A stretch of DNA of 33,114 bases, from assembly GCA_946479435.1 (NCBI GenBank), contig CAMLFX010000027.1, positions 1 to 33,114 on the forward strand. The letters are read 5' to 3'. The stretch comes from an uncultured Sphingobacteriales bacterium. GTDB lineage: Bacteria; Bacteroidota; Bacteroidia; Chitinophagales; Chitinophagaceae. How positions within the stretch are numbered: the stretch's first letter is position 1; each line of letters starts with the position of its first letter. Shown one piece after another: positions 23,542 to 31,011 of this stretch. Position numbers and translations under genes: made by a program. The notes below the pieces were generated by a model. It saw only the letters and a list, made by a program, of their open reading frames with translations, did no database searches and had not been told where the DNA came from.

Positions 23542-25362
23542 TTGGAAGAAAATCAAATTATTAACCAAAATCAAAGCGCCCACGACGATTTCGACTGGAG
23601 CGTAGACAAACGCAACGTTGCATCTTATTCAAAAGAAAAGCGTGAGCAACTGGAAGGTGTTTATGACAACACTTTCAAAACCATTGAAGAATCTGAACTT
23701 TTGCAAGGTACTATCGTAGGCCTTACTAAGACAGATGCTATCATCAACATCGGTTTCAAATCTGATGGTTTGGTGTCACTCAACGAGTTCCGCGATATGC
23801 CCGAAGTAAAAATCGGCGAAGATATCGAGGTAATGGTAGTTGAAAAAGAAGACCGCAACGGTCACCTGCACCTGAGCCGCAAACTTGCGCGCGCAGCACG
23901 TGCTTGGCAAAAAATCGTTGACTTCTACAAAACCGGCGAAGTTGTTACGGGTACTATTACCTCTAAAACTAAAGGTGGTCTTATCGTAGATGTTTACGGT
24001 CTGGAAACCTTCCTGCCGGGTTCGCAAATTGATGTGAAACCTGTAACTGATTACGATCAGTATGTAGGAAAAACTATGGATTTCAAGGTAGTTAAGATCA
24101 ACGAAGCTATCCGCAATGCCGTAGTATCTCACAAAGCGCTTATCGAAAGCGATATCGAACAACAACGTAGTGTTATCATCTCTCAGCTTGAGAAAGGACA
24201 AGTACTGGAAGGTACTGTTAAGAATGTTACCGACTTTGGTGCGTTCATCGATCTTGGCGGCGTAGATGGTTTACTGTATATCACTGATATCAGCTGGGGC
24301 CGCGTAACGCATCCTAGCGAAGTATTGGAAAATGGCCAAAAACTGAATGTGGTTGTTCTTGACTTTGATGACGAGAAAAAACGTATCAGCCTTGGCTTGA
24401 AACAACTGACTGCCCATCCTTGGGATAGCCTTCCTGCTGAAATAGTAGAAGGTGCTAAAGTGAAAGGTAAAGTTGTGAACATTGAAGATTACGGTGCATT
24501 CCTTGAAATTCTGCCTGGTGTAGAAGGCCTGGTGCACGTATCTGAAATCACATGGTCTTCTCAGCCTATCAACGCGAAAGAATTCTTTAAAATGGGCGAC
24601 GAATACGAAGCAGTAGTTGTTACCCTTGATAAAGATGAGCGCAAGATGAGCCTTTCTATCAAGCAATTGACAGAAGATCCTTGGGAAACTATCGAAAACA
24701 AATTCCCTATCGACAGCCGTCATAAAGGTGTTGTGAAAAACATCACTCCTTATGGTGTGTTCGTTGAACTGGAAACTGGTATCGGTGGTATGATCCACAT
24801 CAGCGACCTTAGCTGGATCAAACGCTACAATCACCCAAGTGAGTTCACTAAAGTAGGTGATGAAATAGATGTTGTTATCCTGAGCATCGATAAAGAAAAC
24901 CGCAAACTGGCTCTTGGTCACAAGCAAATAGAAGAAGATCCTTGGAACACTTTCGAAACTGTATTCCCAATAGGTTCGGTACACGAAGGTAATGTTACCA
25001 AGAAAGATGATAAAGGTGCTACTGTACAATTGCAATATGGCCTGGAAGCATACGCCCCCGCACGCCACTTGCGCAAAGAAGACGGTAGCAATGTAGAGGT
25101 TGAAGAAGTTCTTCCTTTCCAGATCATCGAATTCGATCGTAACGACAAACGCATCATGGTATCTCACTCAAGAATTTGGGAACAAACCAAAAACGATGAG
25201 AAAGAAGCAGTGAAAAAAGAAGCAGCTTCTGAAAACGAGAAAACCAAGAAAGCGGTTAAGAATATCCAGACTAAAGTTGAAAAACCAACTTTGGGCGACC
25301 TGGGCGCACTGGCTGCTCTGAAAGACAAAATGAAGAAAGCTGAAGAAGGCGATAACAAGTAA
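23542..25362 (+). CDS. rpsA: 30S ribosomal protein S1
   Basis: 606 residues with six S1 RNA-binding repeats at about 52-123, 132-201, 219-290, 304-376, 393-463 and 476-545, then a Lys/Glu/Ala-rich tail. Repeats 3-5 carry the clearest signatures (VTDFGAFIDLGGVDGLLYITDIS, EDYGAFLEI, TPYGVFVEL with MIHISDLSW). bS1 binds mRNA and helps load it on the small subunit, which matters more where Shine-Dalgarno sequences are rare. It starts at TTG behind a strong Shine-Dalgarno sequence. The gene is monocistronic: it has its own promoter and a hairpin terminator 27 bases downstream. Codon choice (CGT/CGC, CTG, AAA) looks more biased than in neighbours, fitting high expression. Confidence 0.96.
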   Translation: MEENQIINQNQSAHDDFDWSVDKRNVASYSKEKREQLEGVYDNTFKTIEESELLQGTIVGLTKTDAIINIGFKSDGLVSLNEFRDMPEVKIGEDIEVMVVEKEDRNGHLHLSRKLARAARAWQKIVDFYKTGEVVTGTITSKTKGGLIVDVYGLETFLPGSQIDVKPVTDYDQYVGKTMDFKVVKINEAIRNAVVSHKALIESDIEQQRSVIISQLEKGQVLEGTVKNVTDFGAFIDLGGVDGLLYITDISWGRVTHPSEVLENGQKLNVVVLDFDDEKKRISLGLKQLTAHPWDSLPAEIVEGAKVKGKVVNIEDYGAFLEILPGVEGLVHVSEITWSSQPINAKEFFKMGDEYEAVVVTLDKDERKMSLSIKQLTEDPWETIENKFPIDSRHKGVVKNITPYGVFVELETGIGGMIHISDLSWIKRYNHPSEFTKVGDEIDVVILSIDKENRKLALGHKQIEEDPWNTFETVFPIGSVHEGNVTKKDDKGATVQLQYGLEAYAPARHLRKEDGSNVEVEEVLPFQIIEFDRNDKRIMVSHSRIWEQTKNDEKEAVKKEAASENEKTKKAVKNIQTKVEKPTLGDLGALAALKDKMKKAEEGDNK

Positions 25363-25389
25363 TTGCCACGAAGCTTTTTGAAATAACGA

Positions 25390-25424
25390 AGAAGCCATCT
25401 CATAACGAGATGGCTTCTTTATTT
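25390..25424. terminator. Bidirectional terminator between rpsA and the KdsC-like gene
   Basis: A 12-bp perfect stem, AGAAGCCATCTC (25390-25401) with GAGATGGCTTCT (25407-25418), closes an ATAAC loop. The plus strand continues TTATTT, and the minus strand continues TCGTTATTT. It can serve rpsA and the convergent seven-gene run. Confidence 0.88.
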
Positions 25425-25434
25425 AATAAATGAC

Positions 25435-25932
25435 TTATTGCCAGTCGGCATGAAGCCTCAATACTTTTTCTATTACATCGCGAACACAGCCATTGCCTCC
25501 GTTTTTAGGCGAAATGTATTTGGCTATGGCTCTTACCTCATTAACGGCATCATTAGGGCAGCAGGGTAGCAAGCATAGCTTCATAGCCTCTGTATCAGGT
25601 ATGTCATCGCCCATATACAGCATACTGTTAAATGTGTGGGCATTGTCGGTTATCAACTCTTGTAAAAATGCTTTTTTATCTTTTATATCATTGTATACAG
25701 TTACACCCATTTCTGTGAGTCGCAGCCTCAATGGTTCTGATATCTCGGATGTGAGTACCCAAATAGTATATCCCTTGCTAACGGCATAGCGAAGCGCAAA
25801 AGTATCCTTTATATTCATACTGCGTAATAGGGCACCCTCCTCAGTGGCTAATATGGTACCATCGGTCATTACGCCGTCAAAATCGAAAATAAAAACACGT
25901 ATATGAGAGAAAAGATCGAGCAAATTATCCAT
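25435..25932 (-). CDS. kdsC: HAD-family phosphatase, probable 3-deoxy-D-manno-octulosonate-8-phosphate phosphatase
   Basis: 165-residue HAD hydrolase without a cap domain, the size of KdsC, which removes phosphate from Kdo-8-phosphate for LPS core synthesis. The nucleophile motif DFDGVMTDG has Asp17 and Asp19, motif II is VLTSE, and motif IV is MGDDIPD. The C-terminal GGNGCVRDVIEKVL matches the KdsC tail that reaches into the neighbouring subunit of the tetramer. The related N-acylneuraminate-9-phosphatase-type enzymes are an alternative. Last gene of the minus-strand run, 3 bases after the DUF2520 gene. Confidence 0.88.
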   Translation of the reverse strand: MDNLLDLFSHIRVFIFDFDGVMTDGTILATEEGALLRSMNIKDTFALRYAVSKGYTIWVLTSEISEPLRLRLTEMGVTVYNDIKDKKAFLQELITDNAHTFNSMLYMGDDIPDTEAMKLCLLPCCPNDAVNEVRAIAKYISPKNGGNGCVRDVIEKVLRLHADWQ

Positions 25933-25935
25933 AAT

Positions 25936-26700
25936 CTACTTGTTGTACATTTCTTTTATAGATGCAGTTAGTGCCTTATACACATTTTGCCAGGCTTCAT
26001 GCTGCTGCAATAGTTGAATGTGCTTTTGGAGGGTGTTCTCGTCACCTCTTTTGGCAGGCCCGGTTTGCAATAATTGCGGCGAGTTGCTTTGTAGTCGTTC
26101 TACTGTTTGATTGATTATTGGACGCAGTATGTCAAACTGAAGGTTTTGTTCTTTGCACCATTGTTCTGCTATGGCAAATAAATGGTTGGAGAAGTTATTA
26201 CTAAATACAGCTGCAAGATGCAATGCGGTTCTTTGCGTACTGTTAGCCTCCGTAAGAATATCTGTTACAGCATTGGCTACTGCGAGTATGATTGCCTTTG
26301 CTTTGGCTGTATTCGCCTCCCATGCACAAGGAATAGCCCTATGTGCAGGTAAGTTATCTTTTACTATAGAATAGATAGGCCAAAGCACAGCTTTATCGGT
26401 ATGCGTATTAAAGCTATGTATGTCGAGCGTACCGGCGGTATAAATAATAACGGTATTGTTATTCAGGTATTGATTAACCTCCAACACTGCATTATCAGTA
26501 ACTGCGATAATGCAGCAGTCAGCCTTCTGATTAACTCCATCAGCAATCAGCCGAACATTCGTGACGTTTGAAAGTTTTGCTAATTTTTTGGCCTTCTCTA
26601 TATCACGGCCATAAACACCCATGCATTCATGACCTGCAGCAATCATTCTGCCGGTTATAAACCAAGCCATGTTACCCGTGCCTACAATAGTAAATGTCAT
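25936..26700 (-). CDS. Rossmann-fold DUF2520 protein (P5C-reductase-like)
   Basis: 254 residues. The N-terminal NAD(P)-binding domain opens with FTIVGTGNMAW (GxGxMA at 7-12) and continues with VYGRDIEKAKKLAK and CCIIAVTDNAV. The C-terminal helical domain (about 150-250) has LHLAAVFSNNFSNHLFAIAE and LRPIINQTVERL, as in DUF2520 proteins. The fold resembles pyrroline-5-carboxylate reductase and F420-dependent NADP reductases, but the reaction is unknown. Its start overlaps the plsC stop by four bases (ATGA-type coupling), and kdsC follows 3 bases later. Confidence 0.87.
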   Translation of the reverse strand: MTFTIVGTGNMAWFITGRMIAAGHECMGVYGRDIEKAKKLAKLSNVTNVRLIADGVNQKADCCIIAVTDNAVLEVNQYLNNNTVIIYTAGTLDIHSFNTHTDKAVLWPIYSIVKDNLPAHRAIPCAWEANTAKAKAIILAVANAVTDILTEANSTQRTALHLAAVFSNNFSNHLFAIAEQWCKEQNLQFDILRPIINQTVERLQSNSPQLLQTGPAKRGDENTLQKHIQLLQQHEAWQNVYKALTASIKEMYNK

Positions 26701-27446
26701 TTCTTATTGAAGGCAATATAGTGCGCCTCCATAATATCGTGTAGCTTTTGTTTTAGTTCGGCTACATTTTCCAAAGTTAAGCCTTCGGTTGACACTGGTG
26801 GTAGAAAATGAAAATGGATAGGCATTGGCCTGGCCCAGGCTATTTTATCGTGTGGTAAAATTTTACCGGTATTGAAGATAACGCCCGGTATAATTGGCTT
26901 TTGAGATTTTATAGCGGTTATAAAAGCACCATCGTAAAACCGTTGTATCGGTTCTGAGGTTTTATTTCTTGTGCCTTCAGGGTACAAACAGAGATGTATG
27001 CCATTCATCAAGGTTTCGTGCATACGTGTAAAGCTTTCTCTGCGGCTGTTCTCTTTTTTTCGGTTCACCAGTATAGAACCTGCCTTGTAGATAACACCAA
27101 AGATGGGGATCTTAGCCATTTCAACCTTTGCCAGGGTTTTGTTTGGGCCGGGTATCCACGGCGAGGATACAGGTATATCAACTAAAGAATTATGATTTAC
27201 GATAACCACATAATTTTCTCCTTTTTTAAAATTCTCTTTGCCGCGGCGTATAACAGGGCAAAACACTAGTGGCATAAAAAAGCTCATCCAACCTTTAAAT
27301 ACAGGATGCAGTGCTTTTGATTTTTGTGGTTCCGGTAGTAACGAGATGAGCCATATAGGGATGAATACAATAAGCATAGAAGCCATAAACAGCAACATGC
27401 CATATATAAAGTAAACACGACCTAGAATATTTTTAAGCAAATTCAT
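26697..27446 (-). CDS. plsC: 1-acyl-sn-glycerol-3-phosphate acyltransferase (PlsC family)
   Basis: 249-residue membrane-bound acyltransferase that adds the second acyl chain to lysophosphatidic acid in phospholipid synthesis. Two hydrophobic segments at the N-terminus (about 10-40 and 53-66) anchor it. The HX4D motif is NHNSLVD with His85 and Asp90, and the glycerol-phosphate motif is PEGTR at 156-160; IPGVIFNTGKILP forms motif IV. The homologous family also contains ornithine-lipid and other O-acyltransferases, so the acceptor is inferred. Overlaps the next gene by four bases and is 15 bases downstream of ung. Confidence 0.9.
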   Translation of the reverse strand: MNLLKNILGRVYFIYGMLLFMASMLIVFIPIWLISLLPEPQKSKALHPVFKGWMSFFMPLVFCPVIRRGKENFKKGENYVVIVNHNSLVDIPVSSPWIPGPNKTLAKVEMAKIPIFGVIYKAGSILVNRKKENSRRESFTRMHETLMNGIHLCLYPEGTRNKTSEPIQRFYDGAFITAIKSQKPIIPGVIFNTGKILPHDKIAWARPMPIHFHFLPPVSTEGLTLENVAELKQKLHDIMEAHYIAFNKK

Positions 27447-27461
27447 GCGTTGGTTACAAAT

Positions 27462-28136
27462 CTAATCAAGCGACCAGTCAATAGGTTTCTCGCCATGCTC
27501 TTGCAGCCAGTGGTTGGCTTTGCTGAAGTGCTTGCTGCCAAAGAAACCATTATGTGCTGAAAGCGGTGAAGGGTGTGCTGCTGTAAGTACCAGATGTTTA
27601 CCAGTATCTATCAGGTCTTTTTTACTTTTTGCAAACCCGCCCCATAGCATAAACACAATATGATCTTTACGTTCTGAAAGTATGCGTATCACATCATCGG
27701 TAAAATGATGCCAGCCAATTTTACTGTGCGACATGGGTTGATGTGCTTCTACAGTCAATGCTGCATTCAATAGCAACACTCCTTGTTTGGCCCATTTCTC
27801 CAGGTTGCCGGTCTTAGGTATGGATATACCCAGGTCTTCGTGTATTTCTTTAAATATATTAATTAATGAAGGTGGTGGTGGCACTTTATCGGGCACTGAG
27901 AAGCTTAGGCCATGTGCCTGGTTAGGATTGTGGTAAGGGTCCTGGCCAAGTATTACCACCTTTACTTTATTGAAAGGGGTAGTATTAAACGCATTAAAAA
28001 TATTAGGCCCCGCTGGGTAAATAGTTTTTCCTTCTTTCTTTTCAGCTTTCAGGAAGTTGACTATTTTCTCGAAATAAGGCTGTTTAAATTCCTCTTTCAG
28101 TTCTTCATTCCATTGTGGCTCTATTTGCACATTCAT
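27462..28136 (-). CDS. ung: Uracil-DNA glycosylase
   Basis: 224-residue family 1 UDG, which removes uracil from DNA as the first step of base-excision repair. The catalytic water-activating loop GQDPYHNPNQAHGLSFSV has Asp66 and His69, the uracil-binding strand LLLNAALTV follows, and the DNA-intercalation loop HPSPLSAHNGFFGSKHFS starts with the catalytic His188. All family 1 residues are present and length is normal. ATG start; 7 bases downstream of the secreted-protein gene in the same run. Confidence 0.97.
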   Translation of the reverse strand: MNVQIEPQWNEELKEEFKQPYFEKIVNFLKAEKKEGKTIYPAGPNIFNAFNTTPFNKVKVVILGQDPYHNPNQAHGLSFSVPDKVPPPPSLINIFKEIHEDLGISIPKTGNLEKWAKQGVLLLNAALTVEAHQPMSHSKIGWHHFTDDVIRILSERKDHIVFMLWGGFAKSKKDLIDTGKHLVLTAAHPSPLSAHNGFFGSKHFSKANHWLQEHGEKPIDWSLD

Positions 28137-28143
28137 AGCAAGC

Positions 28144-28614
28144 CTATTTTTTTTCTGTATCGTTTGGTTTTTCCATAATAGAAAAGCTACCGCATACAGA
28201 ACCTTTTTTTATTTTTTGCGTAAGCACCACAAGATATATATCTGTTTTTTCGGGTACGAAAGAGTAGAGCAGGTAATTTGTCTGTGCGGGATCAGATAAA
28301 GTCTTTGAATCAAGTTTGTTATCTTTTTCATCAAATAACTCAAAATTCAGTTTTGCCGCTGTGTTATTACCTATGTATAGCATTTGATACATTTTACCCT
28401 TTTCAAGCTGTACTGCTATGGGGTAAGGCTGCTGCGATTCCATGCCTATCATAGCATCGCGGTATACGGTCATCCCCTGAGCTTTCAAGCCTTGTTTTAT
28501 CTGTTCTGATTGCAGGCGTATGGCACGGTCATTACAACCTATATTGGGTTGCGCAACTGCGGTAACATTAAAAAGGAAAATAATTGCGCTTACTAAAAGT
28601 AGTATCTTTTTCAT
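28144..28614 (-). CDS. Secreted protein of unknown function
   Basis: 156 residues beginning MKKILLLVSAIIFLFNV, a clear signal peptide with cleavage after VAQ or AVA. A longer frame reaches 28662, but the extra 16 residues would precede the signal, so ATG 28614 is chosen. The mature part has two cysteines (about residues 27 and 142 of the precursor), a helix with RLQSEQIKQGLKAQG, then beta-strands including KGKMYQMLYIGNN, LNFELFDEKDNKL and DIYLVVLTQKI. The pattern resembles a small periplasmic beta-sandwich. Family not recognised. It lies 7 bases ahead of ung. Confidence 0.72.
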   Translation of the reverse strand: MKKILLLVSAIIFLFNVTAVAQPNIGCNDRAIRLQSEQIKQGLKAQGMTVYRDAMIGMESQQPYPIAVQLEKGKMYQMLYIGNNTAAKLNFELFDEKDNKLDSKTLSDPAQTNYLLYSFVPEKTDIYLVVLTQKIKKGSVCGSFSIMEKPNDTEKK

Positions 28615-28629
28615 GTCAGTAGATTGTAA

Positions 28630-28637
28630 CGAAGATA
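28630..28637 (-). promoter_or_regulatory. Possible internal promoter -7 element
   Basis: On the minus strand TATCTTCG, one mismatch from TAnnTTTG, lies 15 bases before the secreted-protein ATG. No good -33 element is seen. Confidence 0.25.
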
Positions 28638-28673
28638 GGTAATACAAGGTTAACGGATACATTGTGTCAGCGA

Positions 28674-29558
28674 TTACGGTACAAGTATCTCACATATATG
28701 TTTTTGAATATTATTGGCTATTTTTCCCATAGGCAGGTCGTTCTCATCCATACCAAAGGGGTCTTCAATTTCTTCGGCTATCACTTCAAGGCTTGCCAAT
28801 ACATAAAATACGATGGCTACCACCAGCATCACCCAATAACCCAGTGTAAATGAATAGCCAAAAGGCAGCATCATTACATACAAAAAAATGAATTTTTTAA
28901 TAAAAGCACTGTAAGAGTAGGGTATTGGCGTGTTTTTAATTCGCTCGCACGCACCGCATATATCTGTAAAGCTCATCATTTCATTATTTAGAAAGATAAG
29001 CTGCTCGCCACTTACAGTGCCTTTTTTATGAAGCTCTATTATACGGTTAGTTATAAACGATGCTATCTGGTTAGGTGCATGTTTATCGGCGTCAAGATAT
29101 TTGAGATCTGGATGTTCTTTTTCATCTAATGTCAGCCTCGTGTATTCCAGTTGCAGGTGCTCTTTTAATACCTTTGCATACAGCGGAATCATGCGGCTAA
29201 AATATTCGCGATTCTCAATGTCATCATCAGGTAGCAGTGCGTTTAATTTAATAGCAAGATTGCGACTGTTGTTAACTAATGCACCCCAAAGTTTACGCCC
29301 TTCCCACCAACGGTCGTACGCTGTATTGGTACGAAAAACAAGAAGCAATGACAGCGCAAAGCCTAATAGTGTGTGTAGATGGAATAAATTTTTGAGGTAA
29401 TTATTTTCAAAATTGCTGAATACGTTAAACTCAAGAAAAGCAACCGCGCCGGAATATAAAGCTATAATGACAATAAGCTTAGCCAGTCGGCGTAATGTAT
29501 CGGACTTATGGAATTGAAATAATATTTCAAACCATTTTTGTGGGTTGTAAATGCGCAC
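28674..29558 (-). CDS. Bestrophin-family membrane channel protein
   Basis: 294-residue bestrophin/UPF0187 protein. Prokaryotic homologues are pentameric ion channels, in studied cases cation-selective. Four hydrophobic helices occur at about 25-45, 57-76, 213-233 and 238-256. The family signature FRTNTAYDRWWEGRKLWGALVNNSRNL follows helix 2, and DPFGMDENDLPM near the C-terminus corresponds to the acidic calcium-clasp region of bestrophins. The start is GTG at 29556-29558, directly after an in-frame TAA. It lies 32 bases downstream of the FAA-hydrolase gene and 59 bases upstream of the secreted-protein gene. Confidence 0.92.
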   Translation of the reverse strand: MRIYNPQKWFEILFQFHKSDTLRRLAKLIVIIALYSGAVAFLEFNVFSNFENNYLKNLFHLHTLLGFALSLLLVFRTNTAYDRWWEGRKLWGALVNNSRNLAIKLNALLPDDDIENREYFSRMIPLYAKVLKEHLQLEYTRLTLDEKEHPDLKYLDADKHAPNQIASFITNRIIELHKKGTVSGEQLIFLNNEMMSFTDICGACERIKNTPIPYSYSAFIKKFIFLYVMMLPFGYSFTLGYWVMLVVAIVFYVLASLEVIAEEIEDPFGMDENDLPMGKIANNIQKHICEILVP

Positions 29559-29590
29559 TTATATAGTGTATTAGTGGTTGTCCGTTATTG

Positions 29591-30202
29591 TTAGCGAATA
29601 TCTACGTGTAATAATTTTTGTCCTTCCAGATAGCCTTCCAATTTATCATATACCGTTAATGACCCTACGCCTGCAGGGGTGCCAGTAAAAATCAGATCAC
29701 CAATGTTAAGGGTAAAAAATTTAGATACATATTCTAAAATAGTATCCACACTAAATATCATGTCTTTAGTGTGGCCATTCTGCACAACAGAATCATTGAG
29801 CTTTAGCTGAAAATGCAGATCTGAAATATTTATTTCAGGAGTAATGTCTATAAAACTACCAACTGCTGCAGACCCGTCAAATGCTTTTGCAATCTCCCAC
29901 GGCAGGCCTTTGCTTTTTAGCTTTTGTTGAATATCTCTTGCTGTAAAATCTATACCTAGCGTTACCTGGTTGTAGTATTTATGTGCAAATTTCTTCTGAA
30001 TGTATTTGCCATTTTTATTAATCTTCACTACAAGTTCACATTCATATTGTAAGTCGTCAGTAAATTCGGGATAGTACAATGGCTTTTCGGGGAATAATAC
30101 CGCATTCTTTCCTTTCATGAAAATTACAGGCTCCGTAGGAACCTCGTTATTCAGTTCTTTGGCATGTTCGCTGTAATTTCGCCCGACACAAATAATTTTC
30201 AT
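29591..30202 (-). CDS. Fumarylacetoacetate hydrolase-family protein
   Basis: 203-residue single-domain FAA-hydrolase protein, the group that includes acylpyruvate hydrolases and oxaloacetate decarboxylases. Features are VGRNYSEHAKEL at the start, FMKGKNAV, metal ligands in LQYECELVV plus GIDFTARD, KAFDGSAAVGSF, and the closing IFTGTPAGVGSL. The longer reading to 30310 would add 36 residues and overlap the divergent thioesterase gene; family members begin at MKIICVGRNY, so ATG 30202 is chosen. First gene of the seven-gene minus-strand run, 15 bases from its divergent neighbour. Precise substrate unknown. Confidence 0.9.
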   Translation of the reverse strand: MKIICVGRNYSEHAKELNNEVPTEPVIFMKGKNAVLFPEKPLYYPEFTDDLQYECELVVKINKNGKYIQKKFAHKYYNQVTLGIDFTARDIQQKLKSKGLPWEIAKAFDGSAAVGSFIDITPEINISDLHFQLKLNDSVVQNGHTKDMIFSVDTILEYVSKFFTLNIGDLIFTGTPAGVGSLTVYDKLEGYLEGQKLLHVDIR

Positions 30203-30217
30203 AGCTAAATTGGTTTT

Positions 30218-30661
30218 ATGCCACGTGTAAAAATAAAATTTCCTGACGAAAAACCCTTGTTTCAAACATCTATACCTATACGTATTAGCGATATAAACTA
30301 TGGCGGCCACCTTGGCAATGATGCAGTGTTATCCATAATACATGAAGCGAGAATGCAAATGTTGGCGAATTGGGCCTATACTGAATTGGAAGCTGGAAGT
30401 GTAAGCCTGATAATGGCCGATGTAATGATAGCATATAAATCGGAAGCTTTTTATGGCGATATAATATGGGTATCAATATATGCCAATGAATTGGGTGAAC
30501 GTTCTTTCGACCTGTTATATCATTTAAGTATAAGCACCGATAATGGGCATAAAGATGTGGCACATGCTAAAACAGGCATGGCATGTTTCAATTATAAAGA
30601 ACGAAAGACAGTAGCTATTTCGGAAGAATTGAAAAACAAACTTTTAGGGCTTGGTATTTAA
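30218..30661 (+). CDS. Hotdog-fold acyl-CoA thioesterase-like protein
   Basis: 147 residues of the 4-hydroxybenzoyl-CoA thioesterase/YbgC type. The active-site strand and helix are ISDINYGGHLGNDAVLSIIHEARMQML, with Asp and His in the places used by the family. The long central strands (VMIAYKSEAFYGDIIWVSIYA, DVAHAKTGMACFNY) complete one hotdog unit; the protein should be a dimer or tetramer. Substrate acyl group unknown. ATG 30218 is 15 bases from the divergent FAA-hydrolase gene, so the promoters of both must lie within each other's coding DNA or in this short gap. The downstream tRNA has its own promoter inside the last codons. Confidence 0.85.
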   Translation: MPRVKIKFPDEKPLFQTSIPIRISDINYGGHLGNDAVLSIIHEARMQMLANWAYTELEAGSVSLIMADVMIAYKSEAFYGDIIWVSIYANELGERSFDLLYHLSISTDNGHKDVAHAKTGMACFNYKERKTVAISEELKNKLLGLGI

Positions 30662-30681
30662 TTTCAATCTCATTACCTTTG
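30651..30681 (+). promoter_or_regulatory. tRNA-Met promoter
   Basis: TACCTTTG at 30674-30681, identical to the rpsL -7 element, with TTGG at 30651-30654 and a 19-base spacer. The -33 element lies in the end of the thioesterase gene; start of transcription is near 30689, about five bases before the tRNA. Confidence 0.7.
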
Positions 30682-30693
30682 CCATCCAAATTT

Positions 30694-30770
30694 GGCGAGG
30701 TAGCTCAGTTGGTTAGAGCACAGGATTCATAACCCTGAGGTCGGGAGTTCAAATCTCCTCCTCGCTACCA
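30694..30770 (+). tRNA. tRNA-Met (anticodon CAT)
   Basis: A 77-base cloverleaf with encoded CCA. Acceptor GGCGAGG pairs with CCTCGCT (G1-U72 wobble), the D arm is GCTCAGTTGGTTAGAGC, the anticodon loop TTCATAA at 30726-30732 carries CAT at 30728-30730, the variable loop is AGGTC and the T arm contains GTTCAAATC. The D arm and lack of three G-C pairs in the anticodon stem favour elongator Met; initiator or lysidine-modified Ile tRNA is less likely. The closing anticodon-stem pair is A-C. Confidence 0.93.
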
Positions 30771-30776
30771 GATCTC

Positions 30777-30812
30777 AAAAAAGCCTTTCAGTAAACTGAA
30801 AGGCTTTTTTTA
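30777..30812 (+). terminator. Intrinsic terminator of the tRNA gene
   Basis: AAAAAAGCCTTTCAG (30777-30791) pairs with CTGAAAGGCTTTTTT (30796-30810) around TAAA, giving a 15-bp stem with a T tract. Confidence 0.92.
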
Positions 30813-31011
30813 TAAATCAATTAGTACTGATTGTTCTTATATTTATTCGGTATGTATAACACAATATCTAATTGAATTTATTTCATTCTTAATAAAAGGC
30901 TATTGGCATAATAACTGTGAGTTAAAGAAGGTTTTTTTAGAGTTTTTAAGCTCTTTTTCTTTTTGGATTTTAGGTATGGTAGTAATATATTTATGTATAA
31001 CTATTTGCCCT

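Noticed and set aside
24271..25167. 298-codon open frame on the minus strand opposite rpsA
   Set aside because: It lies entirely antisense to conserved S1 repeats, and its composition follows the periodic rpsA sequence; no family resemblance, no start signals.
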